A stretch of 64,000 nucleotides of DNA from Piezodorus guildinii (lineage: Eukaryota > Arthropoda > Insecta > Hemiptera > Pentatomidae), in assembly GCA_023052935.1 (NCBI GenBank), contig CM041297.1, forward strand, positions 85,927,021 through 85,991,020, read 5' to 3'. A program made the translations under genes and the position numbers. Positions within the stretch are counted from its first letter, which is position 1, and each line of letters opens with the position of its first letter. Under the pieces are notes generated by a model. It was not told the DNA's origin, ran no database searches, and saw nothing but the letters and a program-made list of their open reading frames with translations. Positions 13,801 through 22,839 of this stretch are shown here, piece after piece.

Positions 13801-16051
13801 AATTACTCCGAGAGATTTGAGGTGCGATCGGGTTTGAAACAGGGTGACTCCCTTTCACCTGTGTTATTTAATATAGCTTTAGAATATGTCATAGAAAAGG
13901 TGATGTGTACCGAGAAAGGCTTAAATATGGGTGACAAAATTCCGGTTTTGGGGTATGCCGATGATCTGGTACTGCTAGGTGAAGACACGGAAACCATACA
14001 ACTAAACACAAGTGTGTTAATAAAAACCGGTAAAGAAATAGGACTCGAATTAAATACCGATAAGACGAAGTATATGATTAGTAGCAGAAACAGTGTCGAT
14101 CTTGGTGATATTGATGTATCAGGTCATACTTTTGAACACGTAGAGAAATTAAAGTATTTAGGTTCAATTATAACTAGAAAAAATGAAATCCAGGAAGAAA
14201 TAAAGTCCCGTTTAAAAATGAGAAATGCGTGTTATTATTCAGTTGCTAAGTTACTTAGTTCGCGGCTTCTATCTAAACACTTAAAGATTAGAATTTATAA
14301 AACTATTATTCTTCCAACGGTTCTTTACGGATGTGAAACGTGGCCGCTTACTTTAAAGGATGAACAACGGCTTAAGGTTTTCGAAAATAAGGTATTGCGT
14401 AAAATATTTGGTCCGAAAAGAGATGAGGCCACTGGGGAGTTTAGAAGGTTGCACAACGCGGAATTGCGGATTTTGCATCCTGTGAATATAATTGAGCTGA
14501 TTGCATCGCGGAGACTCTAATGGGCGAGTAAAATTGTTGGGCTCGATGACGAGCGGATTCCGAGAAAGTTGGTATTTGCTGATCCGACTGTTAGGCGTCC
14601 GAAAGGTAGGCCGAAGCGGAAATGGGAGGATTGCGTTAAGGCTGATCTCGGGGGCTTGGGCTTGAATGGTGAACATTGGACGAGTCTGTGTAGGCGGAAT
14701 TTGGTGGTACCGGCATCGAACCTTCGGGTTCGCTAAGCCTATTATTATTATTATTATTAAGTTTTCCATTACTGGTTTCGGAATGACGTCAAGTTCGGGA
14801 AAAAAAAGTGGTATTTGCACGATCTCGTTGTACCTACCTGAAATCCAAAAATTAAATTTAAATTTACTAATCAAAGAAAGGAAGGATTATTATTATATAA
14901 ATTCCCGTTATGCTGTACTATTATTTATATTGTGTTTTTGCTTGATAAATAAATGTAAGATTTAGCAAATATATTTCAAAAATGCATAGGGGCCTCATTA
15001 CCCTTTTCATTAAACCACCACTATTTTTATTTCCCACTCCATTTATGTGCTTTAATTTGAGGTAGGCTTCATTCTAATTGAAATATAATAATAAGAGTTT
15101 AAATAACTGCTAATATGCAAGTTGAACGAATTTGATAACCAACTAAAGGAGAAAATAGCAAACATATTTGTTTAGGTAAAACTGTCGGAAAGCTAAAGAT
15201 TTTAGAAAAAATGTTTTCTCTTTTACAAAGTTAATAATAATAATAATAACTTATAATTTTTATTACTTTTTTTTATTTATTCGGAATTTGTTAGTAATTT
15301 TTATGGATTTAGTATTTGCTTTAGTACTATTATTTTTACATTATTTATTGATATTCTTATATTTAATTTATGTTATTGTATATATTGGAGGAAATTAATC
15401 ATAAAGATAGCAGCACCTTTATGCTTATTGCTGTATATGTGTTGTGTTTTTGTTTTAAATATTTATTCGAATTGTAATTAATAATGTATATTTGCTGGTG
15501 ATAAATTTATTAATAGTGCTGTGCCAGCCAGCTCTATTTGTATGGGGTTTGCCATAAAAACAAATAAATAAAGTTATTATTATTATCATTTACAAAGTTG
15601 TGGAAGGTAATATAAAGTGACGTATTAACTTTGTTGATTGTTGTAAATAACAATTTTATGTTTTAGATATGTTTTCAACGAAACTGAGTGTAATAAATTA
15701 GGATTTTTTAAACTCTAGCTTTATTTAAAACGTCTTAAATTGACAACGGGAGCGGCGTGGTCTAGTGGATACGAGCGCTAGTCTGCTGTGCTCCGGGTCC
15801 TGGGTTCGAATCCCGGCTGTGGCACAATATTATTTATTCTGTTAATTCAGTCGGGGGGCGACCTTTGGGTATGGAGACCCTCCTGGGGCAGACCCAGCCT
15901 CTATAAAGTGGGTACCCAAATTAATTGGGGAAAAACCTGGTGGCTGAGCGCGATTAAGGCCTAATCACCTCATTGCACTGCTGTTGGCCTAGAAACAGTA
16001 CGAATCTCTATATGTACTGAGCCCCAAGACCCTTCATGGGTTGTAGTGGTA

Positions 16052-16090
<39 letters not shown>

Positions 16091-17440
16091 GACAACAGAA
16101 GTAAATGAAAGTCGTGCTCACTAGATTTTTTTTAAAACTGATAATGACCATCTAATGACGGCATCTATATCATTTATTTCATTAGCTCGTTTCATTTTAG
16201 CACATGTAAAAAATACAAATTACAAATATTTTTTAATTTTTAACTGTAGTTCAATACATATCATAATTTCTGAAATATAAAATGACTCAACCCTCTAAGA
16301 AGCCGAAATTCTGTCTCTGCTGGCTGGCTTGAGCTCATTACCTAGCAATATCTCCGTATTATCATCCACTGTTCGCAGCGGTGATATTTCTTTGAGATCG
16401 GAAGTTTCTGTTTTCGACGGCACCGTTGGATAGGATTTCAAATCTGAAAATTGCATTGCATTCAAGATATTTTCTGCAATTGCGCTCAATAACCCTTTTT
16501 GATAAAAATAATAATAACCATTTCAAGGAGGAAGTGTTTAAAAAGTTTGTAAACTACTTTTCCGGAATCTCCTCTTTACAGCGAAGAAAACGAATATTTT
16601 AAAATAAAAATCTGACAACTATTTCGATGAGGTAAGGGGCTAAAACTGAATCGAATGCGATCTTTTGTCTTCGAAACAAATTAAACCATCATCCCCCTTA
16701 GCCTTAATAGTAATCAGTCCATCAGTATTCTTAATCATAGTCCTATGCATTGCCTGAGTAGATTCTAAGTTTAATGAATGTGTATTTGTTCTGTTTAATA
16801 ATAACTGGTTTAATTAAAACTTGTTGGTGATTTTATCTTCCCCTGCATCCCACCTAATACTATAGTGAGGCGCCTTTGGAAAGGAAGTACGATCGATTCA
16901 GACAATAAAATAAACACAAATATAAAATATATTAATTAATGCAGTTTTTGGAGCTACCTCTGCCTTGAAAAAGGGTTCGTCCCAAAACAAGCAATATACC
17001 TGCAAATTTATTCAATTGTATCAAAAAAAATATTCTGTAGGGCTAAAGAGTTAATAGAGATGTATCTATGCGTTTATTGTCTTTTTTAAATCAACGATAA
17101 CAATATAACTTTAACGACGACAACGATATAACTTTAATAAAAAATAAATATTTATGACACTAGCTGATAAATAAAATATCTTTGGGACAAATGGAAAATA
17201 ATAATAAAATGAAATATATATCTACGAGAAAAAGAGAAAAATCTGAGAGATCAGGTACTCTGTGCATATTTTGGGGTTTCAAAAGTTTTAATTAAAAAAA
17301 ATATATCTAAGAAAATGACTTACAAATGTATACATATTATTCATAATAACATACACAATATGAACATTGAGAACATACACATAATCACAATATGAACATT
17401 GAGAACAAGATATACATCTACCTTCAACATCGTAATCCAT
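4496..17440 (-). CDS. Ankyrin-repeat protein, six-exon gene model (480 aa)
   Basis: Proposed join on the minus strand: 17440-17422, 16473-16342, 14837-14773, 6429-5971, 5331-4961, 4892-4496. The pieces sum to 1443 nt (481 codons with stop) and every junction keeps frame. The N-terminus is acidic, residues about 73-225 look helical with no repeat, and six ankyrin repeats run from about residue 265 to the end (TPLHLAA and related motifs). Ankyrin repeats mediate protein binding; no signal peptide or membrane span is visible, so it is probably intracellular. I do not recognise the family. An acidic N-terminus plus six repeats recalls the layout of IkB proteins, but the helical middle does not fit. 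The 3' three exons are solid, the 5' three are inferred from splice sites and phase only. Confidence 0.6.
4961..5331 (-). CDS. Ankyrin gene, exon 5
   Basis: Acceptor ..ttctctttAG at 5333-5332, donor AGG|GTGAGT at 4960-4959. It encodes a proline-containing linker followed by the first three ankyrin repeats (ALLHRFAEAGH, LPVHYAAEYGQ, TPVHLAASMGN). It is entered in phase 0 and leaves two bases, which fits exon 6. Confidence 0.8.
5332..5970 (-). other. Ankyrin gene intron 4
   Basis: 639 bp of AT-rich sequence between exons 4 and 5, with no repeat family shared with the rest of the window and no coding signal. Confidence 0.6.
5971..6429 (-). CDS. Ankyrin gene, exon 4 (helical domain)
   Basis: 459 nt, phase 0 at both ends. 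Donor GAG|GTATTT at 5970-5969. The acceptor is a tandem CAGAG: using the second AG (6431-6430) keeps frame with exon 3, the first does not. The 153 residues have no ankyrin motif and look alpha-helical, with Leu/Asp-rich stretches such as SLLLDLADSIEQL and an ILRIFAGL segment. An internal ATG at 6426 could serve as an alternative start if the upstream exons are wrong. Confidence 0.7.
8019..10700 (-). pseudogene. J4 ORF2: endonuclease and reverse transcriptase with one nonsense codon
   Basis: 894 codons in one frame, interrupted only by TGA at 8669-8667, where J6 encodes Ser (a TCA to TGA change would explain it). Endonuclease: LLWNANGLLNHRDELD, ALLTETHFT, AGGDYNAKDQRW, ILDIFISS, SSDHSPVLL (residues about 8-222). 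RT: KAPGHDLI, SSYRPISLLPI, HQFGFRTSHST, GAFLDVEQAFDRVWH, AGVPQGS and TYADDT (to about residue 670). After the stop, the C-terminal part (8555-8019) keeps IRYLGLHLDKRLTW and ends PPRRLKRRWPRDLLMK. The stop lies just behind the catalytic YADD block. Confidence 0.92.
10697..12347 (-). pseudogene. J4 ORF1: gag-like nucleic-acid-binding protein, one 1-bp frameshift
   Basis: Starts at ATG 12347-12345. The N-terminal half is Ser/Thr-rich with a basic KRKKKKGKKQ patch. The middle carries the fold preceding the zinc knuckles (DIKINTTTKENYKKLI and YRVVLRGLHSS). One extra base near 11703-11707, judged against J6, ends the first frame at 11670. The next frame is open to TGA 10699-10697 and holds three Cys/His knuckles, CTKCQNLGHTKSYC, CVKCGGMHLSNTC and CALCNEAHPANYKGC, then a long Pro/Gln-rich tail. 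In Jockey elements ORF1 coats the RNA and forms the ribonucleoprotein used for retrotransposition. Confidence 0.9.
12486..12547 (-). promoter_or_regulatory. tRNA-like A and B boxes in the J4 5' UTR
   Basis: On the minus strand TAGCTCACTCGG (12547-12536) fits the Pol III A box and GTTCGACTC (12494-12486) fits the B box, about 40 bp apart, close to the spacing in a tRNA gene. The surrounding sequence does not fold into a full tRNA because the acceptor stem does not pair. It may be an internal promoter or a tRNA-derived insertion carried in the 5' UTR. J6 shows no equivalent pair. Confidence 0.45.
14773..14837 (-). CDS. Ankyrin gene, candidate exon 3
   Basis: 65-nt candidate between acceptor ..tggatttcAG (14839-14838) and donor CCA|GTAATG (14772-14771). 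It completes a Gly codon from exon 2, is open in that frame (RYNEIVQIPLFFPELDVIPK), and exits in phase 0 as exon 4 needs. The RTE insertion begins just 3' of the donor, so the exon escaped disruption. The evidence is phase and splice-site agreement only. Confidence 0.45.
15233..15588 (+). mobile_element. 356-bp retroposon with (ATT)n tail
   Basis: Flanked by the 11-bp duplication tttacaaagtt (15222-15232 and 15589-15599). It has no ORF, ends in an (ATT)n run with AATAAA just upstream, and contains a stretch tatttgtatggggtttgcc typical of LINE 3' UTRs. Most likely a 5'-truncated RTE- or CR1-related 3' end. Confidence 0.75.
15748..16085 (+). mobile_element. tRNA-derived SINE-1 copy, full length, poly(T) tail
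   Basis: tRNA-like head with A box tggtctagtgg (15758-15768) and B box ggttcgaatcc (15803-15813), then an unrelated body of about 230 bp, then 30 T at 16056-16085. Target-site duplication aaattgacaac at 15737-15747 and 16086-16096. The body contains no run of four T before the tail, so Pol III could transcribe the whole unit. The other copies are at 33548-33762 and 50373-50700. Confidence 0.9.
16342..16473 (-). CDS. Ankyrin gene, candidate exon 2
   Basis: Acceptor ..caattgcAG near 16475-16474, donor CTAG|GTAATG at 16341-16340. The frame is open with a Ser/Thr/acid-rich, protein-like composition (SDLKEISPLRTVDDNTE). Reading on without splicing it would end at TAG 16295-16297, so it could instead be a terminal exon. 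It accepts the single base left by exon 1 (GAA) and leaves one base for exon 3. The left edge is uncertain by one base. Confidence 0.45.
16474..17421 (-). other. Ankyrin gene intron 1 (candidate)
   Basis: About 950 bp of AT-rich sequence without recognisable repeats or coding potential. It is an intron only if the six-exon model holds. Confidence 0.35.
17422..17440 (-). CDS. Ankyrin gene, candidate first coding exon
   Basis: Six codons and one base, starting at ATG 17440-17438 in the favourable context CAAAATGG, then donor GAAG|GTAGAT at 17421-17420. The peptide begins MDYDVE and joins exon 2 in frame. An in-frame TGA lies upstream of the ATG, so this is the furthest possible start in this frame. 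Confidence 0.45.
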
Positions 17441-17478
17441 TTTGGGAAGGAACTCCACATGTGTTTGTCATTGAACAC

Positions 17479-17484
17479 AACTGA
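17479..17484 (-). promoter_or_regulatory. Candidate initiator for the ankyrin gene
   Basis: TCAGTT on the minus strand matches the arthropod initiator consensus and would give a 5' UTR of about 42 nt before the ATG at 17440. No TATA box stands about 30 bp upstream, and the downstream promoter element position (GGAGTT) fits only in part. Confidence 0.3.
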
Positions 17485-17554
17485 AGTACTGCAGCAAATC
17501 GGATAGATAAGGAAACGGTAGATAACAAATACGAGATAAGTGCATCTAGTGATA

Positions 17555-18305
17555 AATTTTTCCGTTTTCTCCTTTAGTAGGTATCGAATTCATTCAATTT
17601 AGATATTTAACTGTTTTCCATCAGTAGTTATAAGATAATATAGTTATTTTTATAGAATCAACAAAATTAAAAGTACTTAAGAGAAAGAAAATATCGGCAT
17701 TTAAGCCCTGTCAGACTATTTTAATCAGAATGAAACCTAAAGATATAAGCCCATATATTTTACATCGATATAGCGAGTTTAATCAAAATCGTCGGAACAG
17801 TTTTCGAGAAAATCGAAAAGAGGTGCAAAATGCATGGTATAAAGTGGATCTTCTGGTAAGCTCATTTTGATGAAAAAGGTTTTGTAACGTTTCGGACGTA
17901 GATTTGTCTTAAATATGAAATTTCAGTTTCATAGGACTTACCGTTTACGCCCTAGAGTTACCACACACACACATTTTTTACCACAGTTTTGTACTAAATA
18001 AATAATTATAACCTTTTACACGACTTTTCGTTTACATGATAAACATACCACACACACAAAACGTGTATTTCTGTTGGTTTCTGTCACATCTCGGGCGTAT
18101 ATTTGTCTTAAATATGAAATTTCAATTTCATAGGACTTTTCGTTTTCGCCCGGAAGTTAACACACACAGAAAGTTGTTCTTCTCGGACTCGAGGGACTTT
18201 AAAACTTGTATTTCCATTGAAAAAAAAGAATTAGAAAATTTTCGCGATCGCAATACTTTCCCTTACGATATATTTCATATATAGGTAAGCGAAAGTAAAA
18301 AAAAA
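17555..18305 (-). repeat. Family A repeat copy A2
   Basis: Reverse-oriented copy keeping the hairpin end (ending taggtaagcgaaagtaaa at 18300) but lacking the opposite end. It contains an internal partial duplication: the cataggactt/cgttt.cgcc block occurs twice (about 17930 and 18125). It abuts A3 through an A run. Confidence 0.8.
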
Positions 18306-18310
18306 AAAAA

Positions 18311-19097
18311 TTGGTGCGGACAACACACGACTTTCACTTACCTCGACTGTTAAAAGCAATTTAAAAACTATCAAATATACTACAATTTGAAAAATATTTT
18401 AAGTTTGAATTAAATTGTTAATCAGAAATAAGTATATATAATATATTATGTCCTATTCGTCACTATATATTACTTTTTACAAATTACTGTATCATACTTT
18501 TTCTAAAATCTTTCTCTTTCCAACGGTATTATACGTCAATATTACTATTCTTATAATAAAAATTTGTATTAAAAAATAGTTTTGCTCTTTTATCCTTAAG
18601 TTGGTCACCAAATTCGTCCAATTTTTATATATAGCCGTCCTTCATCAATACCAATAACATAATATGATTAATCATTTGGAACGTACAATTTTAAAGGTAC
18701 TTTAGGGGAAAGTTTAATTGTACCAATTTACCAATTTTTATAATATATATGTCCTTCATCAATTACCAATAACATAATATGATTAATCATTTGGAACTAA
18801 CAATTTTAAAGGATTTAGGGAAAGTTTAAAATATGCATTTAAGCCTTTCAGGTTTATTTAAATAGAATGAAACCTTACATGATATTAAGCCCAACAATTT
18901 ATACATCAATATAATTAAAATCGTTAAGAGCCGTTTTTGAGAAAATCGTAAAAGTGCATTATATGTTAGAAAGTTGTATCTTCTCATCAGAGGATTCCCT
19001 AAAACTTGTATTTCGTTAAAAAAAGAATTCGAAAATTTTCAGCGATCGCAATACTTTCCCTTACTATACATTCATATATAGGTAAGTGAAAGTAAAA
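18311..19097 (-). repeat. Family A repeat copy A3, both ends present
   Basis: Runs from the ttggtgcggacaacacacg end through actttcacttacc to the hairpin end gtaagtgaaagtaaaa. The middle is shortened (the segment with the GT tract is missing). Inside, about 110 bp (18610-18725) is repeated in direct orientation at 18726-18835, with the shared marker accaataacataatatgatt. Confidence 0.85.
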
Positions 19098-19762
19098 ATC
19101 TTGAGTTAATTTTTGAGGTTCATTCTGTTGCCAGAATTGCCTCAAGCTGTCTATGAAAGTATTTCTTGGTCTGTATTGTTCAGAAGTTAGATAAAAACTT
19201 GCACACAGATTCTTTTGTAACTCTGGCCAAACAACTTTCATACATCATACTCTCATTTAGTTTATATTAATAAAAATAATAAGTAAAATAGTTTAAACAA
19301 CATTGAATAAAATAAATAAAGGCACTTAAAACTTATTTTATACGTCGCTAAGATAATACAGTTGAGGAGACCGGCGGTAGAGGCATTATGCGATCAAAGA
19401 CCGGACATAGCATCAACCGAAGAATATTGCTGCTAAAGTGTGAAGTATAGCTAAATATGTAAATATCTTCCTTTCAGCTTCACATCAAAGGTCCCTCAAC
19501 TAACTTACCCTCCCCCAACTCCTCCGCTTTTTCTTCTTATTTCTATTTATCTACTCTTCGCATTTACCGCTGTACTCCTCAAAATTCGCTTCGTTGTTTG
19601 ACGAGAAAATAAGAAAATAATCTATGTAATAAGAAATGATCCGGAGGATTACATTGTCCTTAACACTTAATACTCCGGGATGTAAGAAGTAATTAATGTA
19701 ATCAGTAATAGCTTGCCTAGAGCGCCAATAAGAGCTAAAATCAGTTTAAAAAGCTATAGCTG
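19098..19762. other. Unique spacer with a coding-like fragment
   Basis: On the minus strand 19241-19100 is open and protein-like (MKVVWPELQKNLCASF start, with Trp and Cys and no repeats) up to the edge of A3. It could be an exon or a transposase fragment, and I cannot identify it. The remainder includes a pyrimidine-rich stretch at 19495-19565 and shows nothing else. Confidence 0.3.
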
Positions 19763-19776
19763 AACTCAGGAAATAA

Positions 19777-21018
19777 CAACACCGCAAGTGGAGCCACGAA
19801 GGACATCCTTGCTAAGGTGAAAAGTAAAGATTGGGGTTCAAAGAGAAAACTTTGTGAAGCGATGGTCCTCAGTGTTCTACTCTACGGTTCGGAGGTGTGG
19901 GGGCTGCGCTATCTACTGATACTAGAACGAAGTCAGCTTCAATATTACAAGAGAATACTGGGATTACACCGTACCACACCAGACTACATTGTCCGACTTG
20001 AATGTGGAGTCCTTCCTGTCTCAACCATCGTGCTCCGAAAAGCGCTGAAATGGACCGATAAAATATTAAACATGGAAGACTCTAGGTATCCAAAAATATG
20101 TCTAACCAAACTTAATAAATTAGCTGAGAAATTTCCGAATACCACAAAAAAGAATTTTTTACTACAACTGAAACAACTAATCAGCACATGTAAAGAAAAA
20201 GACACCATTACAAATTGTAAGGATGCAAAAGAGAGGAAAAATATAATTCAAAATTTAATTAAAAAACATAAAAATTTCTTTAAAATGTCTGACTTAACCA
20301 AAATGGAAATGTCGAATTACTGTCCGAATTATATAGAAATGTTTGATGGAACCCAAATAACTCAAATGTACGTCACAACCAACCTGCCCTTTACGCATAA
20401 AAAACTTATGGCTCAAATCCGGACTGCTAACAATAAATTCCAGCAAATCACAATGAAAAACATAACGCACAGATTCAATCCAATAGAAAACTGCACCATC
20501 TGCAATAAGAAAGAAGCTGACAATATTTACCATTTCTTCACATCATGCCCAGCCTACTCCTCCTACCGCTCAACAATCATACCAGCCATAGCCCAGTTAA
20601 CACCTTCAAACTTCAGACTATATCTCAAAAATATAACCTCTGAAAATACTAAAAAACTTTACTTTTACACCAGAGCAAGTCTAAATTTAAGAGGTTTTGT
20701 GATAGATCACTAACTTAAAAAATGTATCTCAATTTATTTGTTATGATTTTGTTCTGTTCTTGAAGTCATAAGAAATGGATATATATTTTTTGCTAATTAT
20801 TATTGTTTATTTTATTTTGTTTTGTTTTTTATTGTGGCTAAATTTATTTTTTATTGTACTCTTATATGACAATTTACATATATTTATTATTTTATATTTT
20901 CTTTGGTTTGTTACACCAAAAAGTAGAAAATTGTTTATAAAAATATAATTTATGTACACACTCCTATTGTATGGGGACATCCCCGATTGCAATAAAAGTA
21001 TATTCTATTCTATATTCT
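19777..21018 (+). mobile_element. 5'-truncated non-LTR retrotransposon (C-terminal ORF2 and 3' UTR)
   Basis: Flanked by the 14-bp duplication aactcaggaaataa (19763-19776 and 21019-21032). Contains the intact 3' end of an ORF2, a 300-bp AT-rich 3' UTR with AATAAAA at about 20990, and a tail of tattct-type repeats instead of poly(A). The 5' end is cut, as is usual for target-primed insertion. Confidence 0.88.
19784..20713 (+). pseudogene. C-terminal part of a LINE ORF2
   Basis: Open for about 310 codons with no stop, entering from the truncation point. It starts after the RT core with the thumb-like block LLYGSEVWGLR and LECGVLPV, continues as Lys/Asn-rich sequence and ends with a Cys/His cluster CTICNKKEADNIYHFFTSC near the C-terminus, a feature of several non-LTR clades. 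No RT catalytic residues are present, so it is not functional alone, yet it has no lesions, which points to a recent insertion. Confidence 0.75.
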
Positions 21019-21032
21019 AACTCAGGAAATAA

Positions 21033-21397
21033 AAATACATTCTCAGTTAGAAGAGTAAAACCTGGGTGACTAATCAGAAACGTACTCAAAACAGTTTCCG
21101 TACAGCATGCTATTAATTTGCAGAGCTATTTATTTTCAACTTAACAATTATGTACTGTACAAATTAATAACACTAATAGCAGATAAAAAAATAGATTTAT
21201 TTATTTTCATTTCAACATTAGTATCAAACGTGGAAGAATGTCTTTTGTTAATGATAGGCCAAAAAAGTTTCCATACACTTTCAATATTAATCCTATTTGT
21301 TTTACTATGAGCGTATTTCCAGTTTTATCTAGAAAAATATTATCTCTACAATCAGCTCTTAGTTTAGTATTTGCTTTACTTGTGCCTGGGAAACTGA
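21033..21397. other. AT-rich spacer
   Basis: No repeat or protein signal recognised. The short ORFs here look like chance frames. Confidence 0.4.
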
Positions 21398-21700
21398 TTT
21401 TTTTTTTTCAATATGGGTGTTTCTCGTGATTCAAGAGGGCTTATGGTTCGTTACCTAATGCAGGGCTTCTATCTAAGGAAAGTTGAACATCTATTTAATA
21501 AGTCACATGTTACTGTACAGTACGTAAGGTTAAAATCTCTGGAGGATAGACCTAGGAAACTGGATAATAAACACAAGCGAGCCAGCCTGAAGTCCACACT
21601 CCCCGCAACCTCTATGACCATCAGAAGAAATAGGAACTATGGAATTCAAGTCCATCCAGAAACAGTCCGAAATATTGTAAGCCCTTCATCAGTTAGATAA
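21398..21700 (+). pseudogene. Tc1/mariner-like transposase N-terminal fragment
   Basis: The 95-codon frame from 21413 shows the helix-turn-helix part of a Tc1-like transposase: an MGVSRDSRGLMVRYL start, RPRKLDNKHKR, and NYGIQVHPETVRNI. It is shorter than the family form because the sequence between RKLD and the GIQVHPETV helix is partly deleted, and the catalytic domain is absent. It normally binds the terminal repeats. A C-terminal fragment of a similar transposase lies at 62.4-62.9 kb. Confidence 0.75.
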
Positions 21701-21789
21701 ACCGGAAGACACGCCTGCAATTTGCCAGGAAGTTTGCAAATAAACACAACAATTTCTTCTAAAGGGTCATATTCTTTGACGACTTCAAA

Positions 21790-21793
<4 letters not shown>

Positions 21794-21886
<93 letters not shown>

Positions 21887-21887
21887 A
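21794..21887. repeat. Compound microsatellite (AT)n(GA)n
   Basis: 71 bp of alternating AT followed directly by 23 bp of GA. Likely polymorphic. Confidence 0.95.
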
Positions 21888-22194
21888 CAAAATCAATTTT
21901 TATTTGTACAGAATACATCTGCACAGTTTTAAAGAATTGACTGGAAATCCATTATATTTAATACTTTTGGGCCAGATTTCTAATTGCCAAAAAGTTGCAG
22001 ATTTCTATAATTCGTTTATTTGCAATTATCCAATTATATTTGGGTGTATGGAAACTTTATTGAGTAAGTGTACTTTGCGGGAGTACTTCCCATCCGTACA
22101 GTACCTTTCAGAAAAGTGAAATAGTTTCTCCATTTAAATTGGCTATCGCGATGATAGCATTACATATTAAAGTGCCTATCTGTAGTGTAGTAGC

Positions 22195-22395
22195 TTGCAT
22201 ACCAATATTTTAAACGCAAAGTTGCCGGTTCAAGTTTGGCAAGTGGCGATAATTTTTTTTAATGTGACTGGAAAATCCTTAGTTTTCCCATATTTCAGAG
22301 GGGACTTAGAAAGGAGTTCCTGAGCCTGTGTGATGGCAGGTACTCGTTAAAGTTCCCTAGCCTAATTCAATCTGGATAGGCTAATAGGTTTTTCA
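22195..22395 (+). mobile_element. SINE-2 copy, decayed
   Basis: Matches the SINE at 46080-46337 in the tRNA-like head (B box ggttcaagttt near 22230) and the body blocks gaggggact, gagcctgtg.gatg and ggtactcgttaaag. It is clearly diverged, and no target-site duplication is visible. Confidence 0.6.
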
Positions 22396-22839
22396 CAAGA
22401 TATCTGGAATCTTATCTCAACTTACGGCACAATTGCGACAAAAGGCCCTTTCCCTTGCAAACTATTTCGATATAAATATCAATATACAAATATCTTTCTC
22501 AAAATCAAACAAACTCTCTTTGACATCTTCTTTCATTTCCCATATTCCTTGGTATGTTAATCTCATGGCCCTTCACTCTCTCAGTAAAATTCTTTTAGTC
22601 AAAGCTTCTACCCGTACTCACCCTTCATTACTCTGACGTCTGAACATTATATAGCCAGAAAATGTGTTTGTGACAATAAAAATAACTTCTCAGATGTCTC
22701 AATTGTGTGTGATTCGTTAACTGAAGATTGAGGTTAATTAATTAACGTTATCGTTCATGCATTGTTGATTTGTTTGTTATTGATTGATATTACATTCTGT
22801 CCCATTAAAGACAATGGTAATAGTAATAAGGTATTACAA
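22396..22839. other. Spacer with a possible Jockey scrap
   Basis: Around 22530-22630 the plus strand reads HIPWYVN, similar to the APWYVSN box near the Jockey ORF2 C-terminus. It is too short to classify, and the rest shows nothing. Confidence 0.25.

Larger units (their letters stand above)
6747..14736 (+). pseudogene. RTE ORF: endonuclease and reverse transcriptase, five nonsense codons
   Basis: Split reading frame 6747-7875 plus 12866-14736, which joins in frame to exactly 1000 codons including the natural TAA at 14734-14736. The N-terminal endonuclease shows GTWNVRSL, DIVALQEVRW, GDANAKVG, DGQTRNQIDHVLI and GSDHELV. The RT shows NNYCGISLL, QCGFRGNRST, LYIDFKKAYDS, GLKQGDSLSP and GYADDLVLLG, followed by LKYLGS and CETW. 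There are five in-frame stops (7650, 7674, 13273, 13426, 14518; first base of each) and no frameshift. Such a pattern suggests modest age, point mutation only. The frame also proves where J4 inserted. Confidence 0.9.
6523..14758 (+). mobile_element. RTE-clade non-LTR retrotransposon interrupted by J4
   Basis: Flanked by a near-perfect 12-bp target-site duplication, aagtttaccatt at 6511-6522 and aagttttccatt at 14759-14770 (one mismatch). The 3' end is a (ATT)n run at 14740-14757, typical of RTE elements, which end in short tandem repeats rather than poly(A). Without the nested J4 the element is about 3.2 kb: a 224-bp 5' UTR, one long ORF and a very short 3' UTR. It sits in the intron between exons 3 and 4 of the ankyrin gene, in opposite orientation to that gene. 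Confidence 0.9.
15060..16120 (+). repeat. Family A repeat copy A1, with two insertions
   Basis: 3' half of the dominant AT-rich repeat family of this window. It includes the box gcaagttgaacgaattt near 15117, ggaaagctaaagatttta near 15188 and the 3' end gtaaatgaaagtcgtg near 16100. It is interrupted by the retroposon at 15233-15588 and the SINE at 15748-16085. Removing both with one copy of each duplication restores a continuous family A sequence, which proves they are later arrivals. Confidence 0.8.

Noticed and set aside
14353..14874. 173-codon minus ORF
   Set aside because: It is mostly antisense to the RTE reverse transcriptase. Only its first part (14837-14773) is kept, as candidate exon 3 of the ankyrin gene.
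15759..15830. Possible tRNA genes at 15.8 and 50.4 kb
   Set aside because: Both are the heads of SINE-1 copies, with a common non-tRNA body, poly(T) tail and target-site duplication.
21646..21924. 92-codon minus ORF with Ile-Tyr repeats
   Set aside because: It is a translation of the (AT)n microsatellite.
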